From: Haloterrigena alkaliphila
GTDB taxonomy: Archaea; Halobacteriota; Halobacteria; Halobacteriales; Natrialbaceae
Direction of reading: 5' to 3'
Length of the DNA stretch: 64,000 nt
Assembly (NCBI RefSeq): GCF_017352155.2
Contig: NZ_CP071462.1
Span: 434,001-498,000 of the forward strand
Shown: one piece after another, positions 1 to 8,974 of the stretch
Layout of the letters: the number at the start of each line of letters is the position of its first letter
Numbering within the stretch: the first letter of the stretch is position 1
Notes under the pieces: model-generated
Seen by the model: only the letters and a program-made list of their open reading frames with translations
Told to the model about the DNA's origin: nothing
Database searches by the model: none
Program-made: the position numbers and the translations under genes

Positions 1-51
1 GAGGAACTGCGTGACCTCCGGATGGGGTTCGGGTGCGCGAGTTGGTGTCAT
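1..51 (-). CDS. 5' end of a tandem alpha/beta-hydrolase paralogue (cut by window edge)
   Basis: Only the first 17 codons lie in the window, reading leftward from ATG at 51-49: MTPTRAPEPHPEVTQFL. This matches the start of the next hydrolase (MPPSRAPEPHPEVEPLL). The upstream DNA is also duplicated: 'aaaaaggtatccgcatcggca' at about 79-99 resembles 'aaaaaggtgtacgcatcggca' at about 1175-1195. So the gene and its promoter region look like one arm of a tandem duplication. The active site lies outside the window, so activity cannot be judged. Confidence 0.7.
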   Translation of the reverse strand, partial: MTPTRAPEPHPEVTQFL

Positions 52-192
52 AGTACGGTACTCTCATCGTCGGGAACAAAAAGGTATCCGCATCGGCAGG
101 CGCGGCGTGCTCTCAGTCGGTTCCGGTGCCTCGCGGTCGGTTCCGGTGCGCTCGCGATCGGTTCACGAGACTGGCGTTACGGCCCGCTGGGC

Positions 193-1149
193 TTACTCGA
201 GGGCGGCCTCGAGGTCGTCGGCCACCGCGTCGTAGGCCTCGTGGGCGCGCGTGAGGTCGACCGAGCCCTCGACCATGCTGACGAAGCCGTGGATCATGTC
301 CTCGTAGTGGTGGTGCGAGACCGGGACGCCGGCGGCCTCGAGGCGCTCGGCGTAGGCCGCGCCGTCGTCCCGCAGCGGGTCGAAGCCGGCGGTGACGACC
401 GTCGCGGGCGGCAGCCTCGAGAGGTCGGCCGCCAGTCGCGGGCGGGCGTAGACGTTCCCTTTGTCTACCTCGCGATCGAAGTAACAGTCCTCGAACCACG
501 CCATCCCGTCCCGCTCGAGGAAGTAGCCCTCGCCGTTCTCCTCGTAGGCCTCGGTCTCGGTGACGTCGCCGGTGATGGGGTAGAACAGTACCTGGTGGGC
601 GATTTCGGGGCCGCCACGGTCCCGCGAGCGCAGGGCCGTCGCCGCCGCGAGGTTGCCGCCGGCGCTGTCGCCCGCGAGGACGATGCGACCGCGGTCGCCG
701 CCCAGCGTCTCGATTTCGTCGGCGGCCCACTCCAGCGCGGCGTAACAGTCCTCGAGAGCGGCCGGGAACGGGTGCTCGGGCGCCAACCGGTACTCGAGGC
801 TGGCGACGGTGTAGCCGGTCTCGGCGGCGAGTTTCCGACACGTCTTGTCGTAGGCGTCGACGCTCCCGAGGACGAAGCCGCCCCCGTGGAAAAAGAGGAT
901 CGTCGGCCGCGGGGTCTCGCCCGCGGGCTGGTAGATGCGGACCGGGAGGTCCCCGCCCGGGCCGTCGATCGTTCGGTCTTCGACCGACTCGACGGCGATC
1001 GGGTCGCCCTCGGCGGCGAACATTCCCTCGAGGAGTTCGCGCGCCTCCTCGACCGGCAGTTCGTGCAGATCGGGCGCGTCCGGCGAGTCGAGCAACTCGA
1101 GGAGCGGTTCGACCTCCGGGTGGGGTTCGGGTGCGCGTGACGGTGGCAT
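193..1149 (-). CDS. alpha/beta hydrolase, hormone-sensitive-lipase type (esterase/lipase)
   Basis: This 318-residue cytoplasmic hydrolase belongs to the HSL-like carboxylesterases. It carries the oxyanion-hole motif HGGGF near residue 90, the nucleophile elbow GDSAGGN near 160, an Asp in FDPLRDDG and a His in DMIHGF near the C-terminus, so the Ser-Asp-His triad is complete. The ATG at 1149 is preferred over the GTG at 1161 because it aligns with the start of the partial paralogue at the window edge. Length is normal for the family. The physiological substrate is unknown; acyl esters are the family expectation. No operon partner is seen, and the next gene (pyrE) is divergent. Confidence 0.85.
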   Translation of the reverse strand: MPPSRAPEPHPEVEPLLELLDSPDAPDLHELPVEEARELLEGMFAAEGDPIAVESVEDRTIDGPGGDLPVRIYQPAGETPRPTILFFHGGGFVLGSVDAYDKTCRKLAAETGYTVASLEYRLAPEHPFPAALEDCYAALEWAADEIETLGGDRGRIVLAGDSAGGNLAAATALRSRDRGGPEIAHQVLFYPITGDVTETEAYEENGEGYFLERDGMAWFEDCYFDREVDKGNVYARPRLAADLSRLPPATVVTAGFDPLRDDGAAYAERLEAAGVPVSHHHYEDMIHGFVSMVEGSVDLTRAHEAYDAVADDLEAALE

Positions 1150-1263
1150 GCCACAGGCCACTCAGTGACAGAATAAAAAGGTGTACGCATCGGCACTCCG
1201 GAGCGCTCGCCCGACGGGTCCGTTCCACACCGCTTATTTCGGTTCGGTGCGGCCCTTCGAGCA

Positions 1264-1791
1264 ATGACGAACGAGGCACTCATCGCAGCCCTGCGCGAGG
1301 CGGAGGCCGTCAAGTTCGGCGAGTTCGAACTCTCCCACGGCGGTACCAGCGAGTACTACGTCGACAAGTACCTCTTCGAGACCGACCCGGACTGTCTCGA
1401 GGCCATCGCCGCGGCCTTCGCCGAGCGACTCGAGGCCGACGACAAACTCGGCGGCGTCGCCCTCGGCGGCGTTCCCCTCGCGGCGGCCACCAGCGTCGCC
1501 GCCGGCGTTCCCTACGTCATCGCGCGCAAGCAGCGCAAGGAGTACGGCACCGGGAACCTGATCGAGGGCCGCCTCGAGGAGGGCGAGGAGGTCGTCGTCG
1601 TCGAGGACATCGTGACGACGGGGACGAGCCTCGTCGAGGCCGTCGAGGCGCTCCGGGAAGCGGGCGCGACCGTCGATCGCGCGCTGGTCGTCGTCGACCG
1701 CGAGGAGGGCGGCCGCGAGAACGTCGAGGACGCCGGCGTGGAGATGGAGGCGCTGGTGACCGCGAGCGAGTTGTTAGCGGACCGGGACTGA
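1264..1791 (+). CDS. pyrE: orotate phosphoribosyltransferase
   Basis: PyrE converts orotate and PRPP to orotidine 5'-phosphate in de novo UMP synthesis. The 175-residue protein has the type I phosphoribosyltransferase PRPP loop [10 protein letters not shown] near residues 116-125, an upstream [11 protein letters not shown] segment matching the flexible catalytic loop, and the typical PyrE length. A TATA-like CTTATTTC lies about 30 nt before the ATG, which fits the nearly leaderless mRNAs common in haloarchaea. It stands alone between a divergent esterase and a convergent Tat-exported protein. Assignment as PyrE rather than another small PRTase rests on length and loop context. Confidence 0.9.
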   Translation: MTNEALIAALREAEAVKFGEFELSHGGTSEYYVDKYLFETDPDCLEAIAAAFAERLEADDKLGGVALGGVPLAAATSVAAGVPYVIARKQRKEYGTGNLIEGRLEEGEEVVVVEDIVTTGTSLVEAVEALREAGATVDRALVVVDREEGGRENVEDAGVEMEALVTASELLADRD

Positions 1792-1822
1792 GTGCTCGCC
1801 GACGCGCTCTCCGGTCGCTCGA

Positions 1823-2380
1823 TCAGAGATCGATCGTCGCCGTCTCCGTCGCCGTATTGCCGTTCGTATCGGTGACCGTGAGTTCGACCTCGTAGCGTTC
1901 ACCGTGTCCCTTGCGAACGCGATGACCGTGTTCGCCCGCGGCGTTCGAACCGCTCACTCCGGTGGATTCGGAGATCGATCCCCAGCCGTCACCGGTCAGC
2001 ACCGACTCGACTTCCGCGAGGAGTTCGTCGGAGTGGGAGACCGACCAGTCGACACCGACGCGCGCCCACTGCGGATTGCTTCGGTCCCGAAGCTCGAGCC
2101 GATCGATCACCGGGCCCACCGATTCTTCCCGTTCGCTTCCGTCGACTGGTTCCGAGTCGTCGACTCCACCGTAACCGCCCGCACCGTATCCGTCCCCGCC
2201 GTAGCCGACCGTCTCGGAACCGTCGGCTCCAGCGGCGATCGAACTTACGGCAGCGAGCGCCGTTGCACCGCTGGCCACCGTGAGAAAACTCCGTCTATCG
2301 ATTCGGACACGCTCCTGCGAGGTCTCACTCGTTTCGTCTGAAGACCGGGTCGAACGGATACCGTCACTATCAGTATACAT
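1823..2380 (-). CDS. Tat-exported haloarchaeal protein, uncharacterised
   Basis: The 185-residue protein has a twin-arginine signal, DRRSFLTVASGATALAAV near residues 29-46, so it is probably exported folded. A Gly/Tyr-rich linker (repeats of GYGGDGYGAGGYGG type) follows, then an acidic domain of about 110 residues ending ELTVTDTNGNTATETATIDL. That ending looks like the last strands of a PKD or Ig-like beta-sandwich. Similar Gly-Tyr linkers join modules in secreted haloarchaeal enzymes, but no catalytic domain is present here. It may be a stand-alone accessory or binding module, or a decayed larger enzyme. Function unknown. Confidence 0.65.
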   Translation of the reverse strand: MYTDSDGIRSTRSSDETSETSQERVRIDRRSFLTVASGATALAAVSSIAAGADGSETVGYGGDGYGAGGYGGVDDSEPVDGSEREESVGPVIDRLELRDRSNPQWARVGVDWSVSHSDELLAEVESVLTGDGWGSISESTGVSGSNAAGEHGHRVRKGHGERYEVELTVTDTNGNTATETATIDL

Positions 2381-2684
2381 TCACTAATACCTGATTTACA
2401 GGCGAATTTGGTGAGTCCACGGATGGACAGGTCCGCACTTGAAGTGAACGCGGTTGTCGGCCCGGACCATCAGCCGTCCGCTCGCCGAGTGCGACCGGCG
2501 CCGACCCCTACACGGTTGGCGGTCGGAAGACCGAGTTCGACCGCGAGAGCGATCGCTTCGGATCCATTTCGGTGACTCTTCGATGTCGACGAGCCTCGAT
2601 GTGTGCGACAGGTGAGGGCTGCCAGCGAGGAGAAGCGGTCGCGTTTCTACGGTCCGATCGGAGTCGCTCCGCTATCGTGGAGAG
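2381..2684. other. intergenic region, no gene seen
   Basis: This stretch separates the start of the Tat-exported protein from the end of the aldolase gene. I find no convincing short reading frame or RNA gene. A weak dyad (ggtcggaagaccg) lies near 2520. The side next to 2380 presumably holds the promoter of the exported protein. Confidence 0.5.
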
Positions 2685-3326
2685 TTACTGCCCGTAGGAC
2701 TCGAACTTCTCGAGGACCGTCTCCAACTGCGCGTCCGACAGCGTCTCGGGCTCGAGCCCGGCTGCCCGCGTCTGCAGGTACAGGCGCGCGAGGCTCTCGA
2801 CGTGGTGGGTGTTCTCGAGGGCGGTCTCTATGTCCGACGCCGTAACCACGAGTCCGTGGTTCTCGATGAACGTCGCCGTCGCGTCGGCGTCGTCCATCGC
2901 CGAGACGATGTTCGCAGCCAGTTCGTCGGTGCCGTAGGGGGCGTACTCGGCGACCGGGACCGACTTGCCGACGGCGACGATCATGTAGTGGATCGGCGGC
3001 AGCGGCTCGTGAGCGACCGCCATCGCCGTCGACCACGGGGAGTGAGTGTGGACGATGGCGCCGACGTCCTCGCGCCGGTAGATCGCGGCGTGCATCGGCA
3101 CCTCGCTGCTCGGGGCCATCTCGCCGCCGCGCTGGTCGCCGTCGACGCCGACGACCGGCACGTCCGCGGCGTCGAAGCTGTCGTAGGGGACGCCGGTCGG
3201 CGTCACCGCGAACGCGTCGCCGGTGTTGCCATCGCGGACGCTCAGATTACCCGTCCGGCCGGGCGTCAGCGCGGCGAGGTCCGGCGCGTGATCGACCACC
3301 GCTCTCCGCTCGGACTCGAGGATCAC
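2685..3326 (-). CDS. class II aldolase (L-fuculose-1-phosphate aldolase / adducin family)
   Basis: The 213-residue zinc aldolase has GNLSVR near residue 30, a Zn-binding pair in [10 protein letters not shown], and ENHGLVV, as in fuculose/ribulose/rhamnulose-phosphate aldolases that release DHAP or glycolaldehyde phosphate. The start is GTG at 3326: an upstream GGAGG lies at proper spacing, and the start overlaps the stop of the upstream HAD gene (GTGA), so the two are translationally coupled. The reading frame stays open upstream through the HAD gene, but that part is a shadow. Pairing with a HAD phosphatase suggests sugar-phosphate or deoxysugar salvage. The exact substrate cannot be read from the sequence. 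Confidence 0.85.
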   Translation of the reverse strand: MILESERRAVVDHAPDLAALTPGRTGNLSVRDGNTGDAFAVTPTGVPYDSFDAADVPVVGVDGDQRGGEMAPSSEVPMHAAIYRREDVGAIVHTHSPWSTAMAVAHEPLPPIHYMIVAVGKSVPVAEYAPYGTDELAANIVSAMDDADATATFIENHGLVVTASDIETALENTHHVESLARLYLQTRAAGLEPETLSDAQLETVLEKFESYGQ

Positions 3327-4033
3327 AGTACCTCCTCCGTTAGATCCCCGAAGGAATCTATCCTGTGGTCGGGGCGTCGACGGCCCGCGAGCGGTTCGTC
3401 CGCCGGGTCGACGTCGGCGTTCCAGAGTACCGTCTCGAGGCCCACCGCGTTCGCGCCCACGACGTCGGTCTCGATATTGTCGCCGACCATCACCGCCTCC
3501 GACGGCCGGGACTCGAGGCGCGACAGGGCCAGCGAGAACATGACCGAGCCCGGCTTCTCCCGGCCGGTTTCCTCGGAGGTGAGCAGGAGATCGATGTGCT
3601 CCTCGAGACCGAGTCGATCGACCTTCTCCAGTTGGATGCGCGTCGTGAGGTTCGTGACGATACCGACCGCGACGCCGTTCTCGCGCAGCGTCTCGAGGGT
3701 CTCGCGGACGCCCGGGAAGAGCTCCATCTCGTCGAGGTAGGCCTCCCAGAACGCCTCGCCGAGCGCCAGCGCGTCGCCGGCTCTGGGTTCCCCGGTCCGC
3801 TCCTCGAGCGCGCGTTTGAAGTAGATGAACCGCTCGTGGGTCGCGGCCGTCCCGGCGAGTTCGCGTTTGGCCTCCCGGCGTCCCGACCGGTAGAACGCGT
3901 CGAAGCCCTCCCGATCGAACTCGTAGCCGAGGTCGAGCGCGACGGTTCGAGCCGCCTCGAGCCCCGCTTCCTTGCACGGGGCATAGGGATACAGCGTGTC
4001 GTCGAGGTCGAAGAGCACGGCAGTGACGGTCAT
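3323..4033 (-). CDS. HAD-superfamily hydrolase, coupled to the aldolase
   Basis: This 236-residue subfamily IA HAD hydrolase has motif [10 protein letters not shown] at residues 8-16, motif II in IVTNLTT, a motif III Lys in EKPG and motif [13 protein letters not shown], so all catalytic positions are present. The start is the ATG at 4033, directly before the DLDDT motif; longer readings have no support. It is the first gene of a two-gene unit with the class II aldolase, overlapping by 4 nt. Likely a phosphatase on a small sugar or glycolate phosphate; the substrate is unassigned. Confidence 0.85.
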   Translation of the reverse strand: MTVTAVLFDLDDTLYPYAPCKEAGLEAARTVALDLGYEFDREGFDAFYRSGRREAKRELAGTAATHERFIYFKRALEERTGEPRAGDALALGEAFWEAYLDEMELFPGVRETLETLRENGVAVGIVTNLTTRIQLEKVDRLGLEEHIDLLLTSEETGREKPGSVMFSLALSRLESRPSEAVMVGDNIETDVVGANAVGLETVLWNADVDPADEPLAGRRRPDHRIDSFGDLTEEVL

Positions 4034-4167
4034 ACCGGGGCTTCGACGGGGCGCGAAAAACGAGTATCGGTCCGTCCACGCCGATGCGAGAACGAAACGA
4101 GCCGATCTGGCCAGAGACCGTCGCCACGACGATCGATCAATTCCGACGGACCGCCACACCATCAGAA

Positions 4168-4178
4168 GGCTTTTATCC
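4168..4178 (+). promoter_or_regulatory. TATA-like element ahead of the thrS leader
   Basis: GGCTTTTATCC sits about 25-30 nt before position 4200-4205. That places the predicted thrS transcription start at or just before the ATG at 4203 and the 5' arm of the leader stem. Position inferred from archaeal promoter spacing. Confidence 0.5.
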
Positions 4179-4202
4179 CGCTCGAGACAATCCGAATCCA
4201 CG

Positions 4203-4256
4203 ATGGTAGGTGTCCGCTTTACAGGGGCTTTCGCCCGCTTCTAACCCACACCTACC
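4203..4256 (+). promoter_or_regulatory. structured thrS leader with a 13-codon ORF inside
   Basis: A perfect 9-bp inverted repeat, GGTAGGTGT (4205-4213) and ACACCTACC (4248-4256), encloses a GGGC-TTTC-GCCC hairpin (4225-4236). The same DNA encodes ATG-to-TAA 4203-4244 (MVGVRFTGAFARF), so the 5' arm and inner hairpin are inside the mini-ORF and the 3' arm starts 4 nt after its stop. A second 7-bp hairpin (GAACTTC/GAAGTTC, 4311-4329) lies further down the roughly 170-nt leader. Most haloarchaeal mRNAs are leaderless, so such a leader before a tRNA synthetase is unusual. On the minus strand the inner loop would be a GAAA tetraloop, so a minus-strand RNA is the main alternative. Confidence 0.5.
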
Positions 4257-4373
4257 GCTCGCTGTGTCGGAACCGACCCGCAGCCGAGCGGCCACGGCGG
4301 ACCCCCGACCGAACTTCTCACCGAAGTTCCCAGCACAGCACCAGCCACAGCACTACCCACAGCTACACCACCC

Positions 4374-6329
4374 ATGTCAGAACCAGATTCCCAGTCACAG
4401 GAACAGATAGCGGTCGTACTGCCCGACGGCTCCGAACTCGAGGTCGACGCGGACGCGACGGTCGAGGACTGCGCCTACGAGATCGGCCCCGGCCTCGGCC
4501 GCGACACGGTCGCCGGCAAACTCGACGGCGACCTCGTCGCCAAGGAGGCGCCCGTCTACGACGGCGTCGACCTCGAGATCGTCACGGACCAGTCCGACGA
4601 GTACCTCGACGTCATGCGCCACTCCGCGTCGCACTGCCTCGCACAGGCGGTCGAACGACTGTACGACGAGGACGAGGTCAAACTCGCGATCGGCCCGCCG
4701 ACGGACGAGGGCTTCTACTACGACTTCGACAATCTCGACATCGACGAGGAGGACCTCGCGGATCTCGAGGAGGAGATCGAAGAGATCGTCGCCGAGGACT
4801 ACGAGATCGAGCGCGAGGACGTCTCGATCGAGGAGGCCGAGAAGCGGCTGGCGGACGAACCCTACAAGCTCGAACTGCTCGAGGAGTTCGCCGACGAGAA
4901 CGACACCGTGAGCTTCTACAAACAGGGTGAGTGGGAGGACCTCTGTGCCGGCCCCCACGTCGACTCGACGGGCGAGATCGGCGTCGTCAAACTCCTCGAG
5001 ATCGCGGGCGCCTACTGGCGCGGCGACGAGGAGAACCCGATGCAGACGCGCATCTACGGCACGGCCTTCGAGAACGAGAGCGACCTCGAGGCGTTCCTCG
5101 AGCGCAAGGAGGCGGCCGAGGAGCGCGACCACCGGAAGATCGGCAACGAGATGAACCTGTTCTCGATTCAGGACGTCACCGGCCCCGGACTGCCGCTGTA
5201 TCACCCGCCGGGCAAGACCGTCCTGAAGGAACTCGAGGACTTCGTCGAGAACCTGAACGAGGACGCGGGCTACGACTACGTCGAGACGCCCCACGTCTTC
5301 AAGACGGACCTCTGGCACCGCTCGGGCCACTACGAGAACTACGCCGACGACATGTTCATCTTCGACGTCGGCGACGACGAGTTCGGCCTGAAGCCGATGA
5401 ACTGCCCCGGCCACGCCGCCATCTTCCAGGATCAGTCCTGGAGCTACCGCGACCTCCCGATCCGCTACGCGGAGAACGGGAAGGTCTACCGGAAGGAACA
5501 GCGCGGCGAACTCTCGGGGCTCTCGCGGGTCTGGGCCTTCACGATCGACGACGGCCACCTGTTCATCCGCCCCGATCAGATCGAGCGCGAGGTCGAAGGG
5601 ATCATGGACATGATCACGGACGTCCTCGACACGTTCGACCTCGAGTACGAGATGGCCCTCGCGACGCGCCCGGAGAAGTCGGTCGGTAGCGACGAGATCT
5701 GGGAAGAGGCGGAGGAGCAACTCGAGAACGTCCTCGAGAAGCGAAACCTCGACTACGACCTCGAGGAGGGCGACGGCGCCTTCTACGGCCCGAAGATCGA
5801 CTTCGCGTTCGAGGACGCCATCGGCCGCTCGTGGGACGGCCCCACGGTCCAGCTCGACTTCAACATGCCCGAGCGCTTCGACCTCTCCTACGTGGGCGAG
5901 GACAACGACGAACACCGCCCCGTCATGATCCACCGCGCGCTGTACGGCAGCTACGAGCGGTTCTTCATGATGCTCATCGAGCACTACGAGGGCCGGTTCC
6001 CGCTGTGGCTCGCGCCCGAGCAGGTCCGCGTGCTCCCCATCTCCGACGACAATCTCGGCTACGCCCACCGCGTCGCCAACGAGTTCGACGCGTTCCGCGT
6101 CGAGGTCGACGGCCGCGACAGCACGCTCGAGCGGAAGATCCGCGCGGCCCACGACGACCGCGTCCCCTACCAGATCATCGTCGGCGACGACGAGGAGGAA
6201 GACGGCAACATCTCGGTCCGCGACCGCTTCGAGGACCAGGAGTACGACGTCGAGATCGACGCGTTCCGAAGCCATCTCGAGCGCGAGGTCGAGGAGCAGC
6301 GAACGCAACCGGACTTCCTTCAGGACTGA
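4374..6329 (+). CDS. thrS: threonyl-tRNA synthetase, bacterial-type
   Basis: The enzyme charges tRNA-Thr with threonine. The 651 residues run: TGS domain (about 10-75), an N2 editing domain with HSASH near 85 and CAGPHV near 188 that supply zinc-site and editing residues, a class II catalytic core (motif 2 area [16 protein letters not shown], zinc Cys in KPMNCPGH, motif 3 [11 protein letters not shown]), and a C-terminal anticodon-binding domain. The N2 domain marks it as bacterial-type rather than the archaeal form with a DTD-like editing domain; in haloarchaea this is attributed to ancient transfer. Many Asp/Glu reflect halophily. It is preceded by an unusual structured leader and stands as a single gene. 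Confidence 0.95.
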   Translation: MSEPDSQSQEQIAVVLPDGSELEVDADATVEDCAYEIGPGLGRDTVAGKLDGDLVAKEAPVYDGVDLEIVTDQSDEYLDVMRHSASHCLAQAVERLYDEDEVKLAIGPPTDEGFYYDFDNLDIDEEDLADLEEEIEEIVAEDYEIEREDVSIEEAEKRLADEPYKLELLEEFADENDTVSFYKQGEWEDLCAGPHVDSTGEIGVVKLLEIAGAYWRGDEENPMQTRIYGTAFENESDLEAFLERKEAAEERDHRKIGNEMNLFSIQDVTGPGLPLYHPPGKTVLKELEDFVENLNEDAGYDYVETPHVFKTDLWHRSGHYENYADDMFIFDVGDDEFGLKPMNCPGHAAIFQDQSWSYRDLPIRYAENGKVYRKEQRGELSGLSRVWAFTIDDGHLFIRPDQIEREVEGIMDMITDVLDTFDLEYEMALATRPEKSVGSDEIWEEAEEQLENVLEKRNLDYDLEEGDGAFYGPKIDFAFEDAIGRSWDGPTVQLDFNMPERFDLSYVGEDNDEHRPVMIHRALYGSYERFFMMLIEHYEGRFPLWLAPEQVRVLPISDDNLGYAHRVANEFDAFRVEVDGRDSTLERKIRAAHDDRVPYQIIVGDDEEEDGNISVRDRFEDQEYDVEIDAFRSHLEREVEEQRTQPDFLQD

Positions 6330-6525
6330 GGCGGTTCCGGGATCCGAGATCTGAGATTCGAGTCCCGAGACCCGAGACCCGGAGGCCCGAGCCCCGAGGT
6401 CCAGAAGCCCCGAGATGGGGCGGTTCGGGTCTCGATCTCCCTCTGCGACGGCGAACGCGGTCAATTCCACTCTTTCGTTCGATCCGGTTGGCGGGAACGT
6501 CGTCGATCGGCCGTCGATCCGTGAT

Positions 6526-6550
6526 CCCACGCACGTGGGTATTCATACCC
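6526..6550 (+). promoter_or_regulatory. two overlapping perfect dyads upstream of gfcR
   Basis: CCCACGCACGTGGG (6526-6539) and GGGTATTCATACCC (6537-6550) are each perfect palindromes around 2-nt centres and share GGG. They end 50 bp before the gfcR ATG, where an operator would be expected. They could bind GfcR itself or another dimeric regulator; this is inference from position and symmetry. Confidence 0.4.
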
Positions 6551-6599
6551 GTTTCCGACATCGACGTGTTCATAGTTGCACAGCCGTGAGTATCTCGGT

Positions 6600-7310
6600 A
6601 TGAACAGAGCCGAGAAGGCAGCCCTCCAGTTGCGGGCCGTCGACGTGTTGCGGATGCTGAAGGAGACGCGGACCTACGACGAACTCGCGGCAACGACGGG
6701 ACTGCCGGCGGGCGACCTCAACCGGTACGTCAACGGGCACGTCCTCCCGGGAACCGATCGCGCGCGCGAAATCGTCGAGGATCTGGGCCGCGAGGCGCTC
6801 GGCCAGGAACTCGAGGCGCGTATCCGCGTCGACGACGAGGGCTACGTCGACAACAGCGCGGCGGTCTTCGATCAGCCGTTCCTCGACCTCGTCGCGCCGG
6901 TCGTCGCGAACGGGTTCGAGTTCGACCGCCCCGACGTGGTCCTGACTGCGGCGACCGACGGCATCACGCTCGCCGCGTCGCTCGCGAGCTACTACGGAAT
7001 CCGCTGCGCCTACGCGAAGAAGAGCAAGGAGACCGCCGTCGAGGAGTTCATCGAGGCCCGCGAGCGCCTCCAGTCGGGGATCGAACTCACCTACTACCTG
7101 CCCGAGCAGGCCATCGACGCCGGGGAGTCGGTGCTGGTCGTCGACGACCTCATCCGCTCGGGGGAGACTCAGGAACTCCTGCTCGATATCGTCGAGACCG
7201 CCGACGCGGACGTCGCCGGCGTCTTCGCGCTGATCGCGGCGGGGGAGGACGGCATCAAGCGCGCGCGCGAACGCACCGACGCACCGATCGGCGCGCTCAC
7301 GAAAGTCTGA
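6600..7310 (+). CDS. gfcR: GfcR-type PRTase-like transcriptional regulator
   Basis: The 236-residue protein joins an N-terminal helix-turn-helix (about residues 18-55, YDELAATTGLPAGDLNRYVNG) to an orotate-PRTase-like domain with a PRPP-loop remnant VVDDLIRSGETQ near 180. This is the architecture of haloarchaeal GfcR, described in Haloferax as an activator of glycolytic genes and often misannotated as PyrE. A true pyrE is present at 1264, which supports the regulator reading. The ATG at 6600 is preferred to an upstream TTG because the conserved start MNRAEK begins there. The overlapping dyads upstream may be its own control site. Confidence 0.88.
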   Translation: MNRAEKAALQLRAVDVLRMLKETRTYDELAATTGLPAGDLNRYVNGHVLPGTDRAREIVEDLGREALGQELEARIRVDDEGYVDNSAAVFDQPFLDLVAPVVANGFEFDRPDVVLTAATDGITLAASLASYYGIRCAYAKKSKETAVEEFIEARERLQSGIELTYYLPEQAIDAGESVLVVDDLIRSGETQELLLDIVETADADVAGVFALIAAGEDGIKRARERTDAPIGALTKV

Positions 7311-7645
7311 TTGGATCCGTTCACTAGGTATACGTCCGAATAGAGCACTCTATCGGCAGATTCCGTCCTCGAGTGCGATCTACTGTAATCCACCGCCAGT
7401 TTCATCGATACCCGTCGACGGCGACTGATCGCCGCTCACGACACTCATCGGATCGCTCCCGTCCCTCGAGGCATCGTCTCGAGCGATATCCCGGCGTTTC
7501 CACCTCGAGCCCGCTCGCAGGGCGCCGAATCGTAGTTCGGCCCGTAACTCACACCCCAGATCGCAAGCAGGGGACCGTGCGAACGACTAACACATTATTA
7601 ATCATTAGGTTTATGGTGCTCCCCCCAGTTTGTGGTGGTACGAAC
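7311..7645. other. intergenic region with probable mutase-gene promoter
   Basis: No gene is seen. An AT-rich patch, cacattattaatcattagg followed by tttatgg (about 7588-7616), is the best TATA candidate for the downstream B12-binding subunit and leaves a short leader before its ATG at 7646. Confidence 0.45.
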
Positions 7646-8095
7646 ATGACGAAGACAGTCATCCTCGGCGTGATCGGGTCCGACGCCCACGTCGTCGGGA
7701 TCACCATCCTGGAACAAGCGTTTGAGGCGGCCGGGTTCGACGTCGTCAATCTCGGGGTCCAGACCTCGCAGGAAGAGTTCGTCGAAGCCGCCGACGCTCA
7801 CGACGCCGAGGCTGTACTCGTTTCCTCGCTCTACGGTCACGCCAAGCAGGACTGTCAGGGATTCCACCAGACCATCGTCGACGCCGGTCTCGAGGACGTC
7901 ACGACCTACATCGGCGGCAACCTCGCTGTCGGGCAGGACGACTTCGAGGAAACCCGTCAGTCCTTCCGCGAGATGGGGTTCGACCGCGTCTTCGACTCCG
8001 AGACCGACCCCGAGGACGCCATCGAGGCGCTCCGTGCCGACCTGGACATTCGCTCTTCGGAGTCCGAACGGGAGAGCCAGACCATCTCCGCGTAG
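7646..8095 (+). CDS. mamA: methylaspartate mutase (glutamate mutase) small B12-binding subunit
   Basis: The 149-residue sigma subunit binds adenosylcobalamin for the reversible glutamate to 3-methylaspartate rearrangement. It shows the B12 fold motif SDAHVVG near residues 10-16 (DxHxxG), SSLYGHA near 60 and GGNLAVG near 92. In haloarchaea the enzyme works in the methylaspartate cycle of acetyl-CoA assimilation. The large subunit and 3-methylaspartate ammonia-lyase are not in this window, so gene linkage is broken or they lie elsewhere. Its need for B12 connects it to the cobamide operon at 45.9-52.1 kb. The gene name follows haloarchaeal usage; older annotation calls it glmS or mutS. Confidence 0.85.
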   Translation: MTKTVILGVIGSDAHVVGITILEQAFEAAGFDVVNLGVQTSQEEFVEAADAHDAEAVLVSSLYGHAKQDCQGFHQTIVDAGLEDVTTYIGGNLAVGQDDFEETRQSFREMGFDRVFDSETDPEDAIEALRADLDIRSSESERESQTISA

Positions 8096-8277
8096 GCACG
8101 CAACGTCGGGTTTTCGGCCGCTAACGGATCGATAGCGGTCGCGCTGTTTTCCTCGGAGGACCGCTCGTACCTGTCGTCACGTCCTCCACGCGACTCGTCA
8201 CTGCTGCACTTGCGCGTCGTGACCGCTATACGAGCCACTCGCTAGCCGACTCGAGACAGTGAGTCGACGTGAGCGCG

Positions 8278-8712
8278 TCAGCGAACGATCGTCACCGGCA
8301 CCGGCGAGCGGCGGGCGACCTTCTCCGCGACGCTGCCAAGCAGGATTCGGCTCGCGCCCGTTCGGCCGTGACTGCCGACGACGATGTGATCGATCCCGTT
8401 GTCGGCCGCGTAGTCGACGATCGAGCCCGAGATTCCGCCGACGACGTGGTCCGTCTCGATCTCGACCCCGTAGTCGGCGGCCCGCTCCCGGGCCTCCTCG
8501 AGCAGATTGTCGGCTCGATCCTCGTGGTGTTGCTGGAGGTCGTCGTAGTTCGCCATCGCGCCGCCTTCGGTCCCTGTCGCCGCGTAGAAATCGCCCGGGT
8601 CGAGCACGTGCAGCGCCGTGATTCTGGCGTCCGGATACTCTTCGCACGCGAACTCGAGGGCGGCGGTCGACTGCGACGAGTCGTCAACGGGGACGAGAAC
8701 GTGGTCCACCAT
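8278..8712 (-). CDS. universal stress protein, UspA family
   Basis: A single 144-residue USP domain begins VDHVLVPVDDSSQS (nucleotide-binding Asp near residue 10) and ends with the ATP-binding signature GSHGRTGASRILLGSVAEKV near 115-134. Such proteins bind ATP and are linked to stress or dormancy, but the precise role is unknown. The gene lies alone, convergent with the mutase-subunit gene, with about 180 bp of featureless DNA between them. Confidence 0.85.
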   Translation of the reverse strand: MVDHVLVPVDDSSQSTAALEFACEEYPDARITALHVLDPGDFYAATGTEGGAMANYDDLQQHHEDRADNLLEEARERAADYGVEIETDHVVGGISGSIVDYAADNGIDHIVVGSHGRTGASRILLGSVAEKVARRSPVPVTIVR

Positions 8713-8744
8713 GGGAGCGGGTACGCCGGCCGTCGAAATAAACG

Positions 8745-8875
8745 TCAGCCCGGCGACGCCTCGAACGCGGCGCGTACGCCGAGCGGACGCGCTCGATCGC
8801 CTCTTCGAGGTGCCAGACCGGCCCGTCGACGATTTTGGCCGCGAGTTCGCCGCCGAAACCGCCCGCCTGCGGCAC
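8745..8875 (-). pseudogene. short coding-like remnant between usp and rpl15e
   Basis: On the minus strand a protein-like segment GGFGGELAAKIVDGPVWHLE...AIERVRSAYA can be read from a GTG at 8875. It continues sensibly (RAAFEASPG, then a stop) only after a change of frame near 8770. This suggests the 3' end of a decayed gene, or a small real gene whose end differs from what I infer. I do not recognise the family. If the frame is not shifted, the ORF would run on into the start of usp, which seems unlikely. Confidence 0.25.
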
Positions 8876-8974
8876 CTCGTGACGCGGCGCTGTCGCTCGC
8901 GACTCGAGTCGAGAAAAATCGAAGTCGGAATCGATCCGGATCAGCGCGAAACCGCCAACCGCCCGCGGTCGTCG

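Noticed and set aside
3326-4127. Aldolase reading frame extending upstream through the HAD gene
   Set aside because: The HAD protein in the other frame is complete, and the GTG at 3326 has a good ribosome site and overlap.
4395-6530. 711-residue minus-strand ORF opposite thrS
   Set aside because: It is the antisense shadow of a GC-rich gene with no domain or plausible start; thrS on the plus strand is unmistakable.
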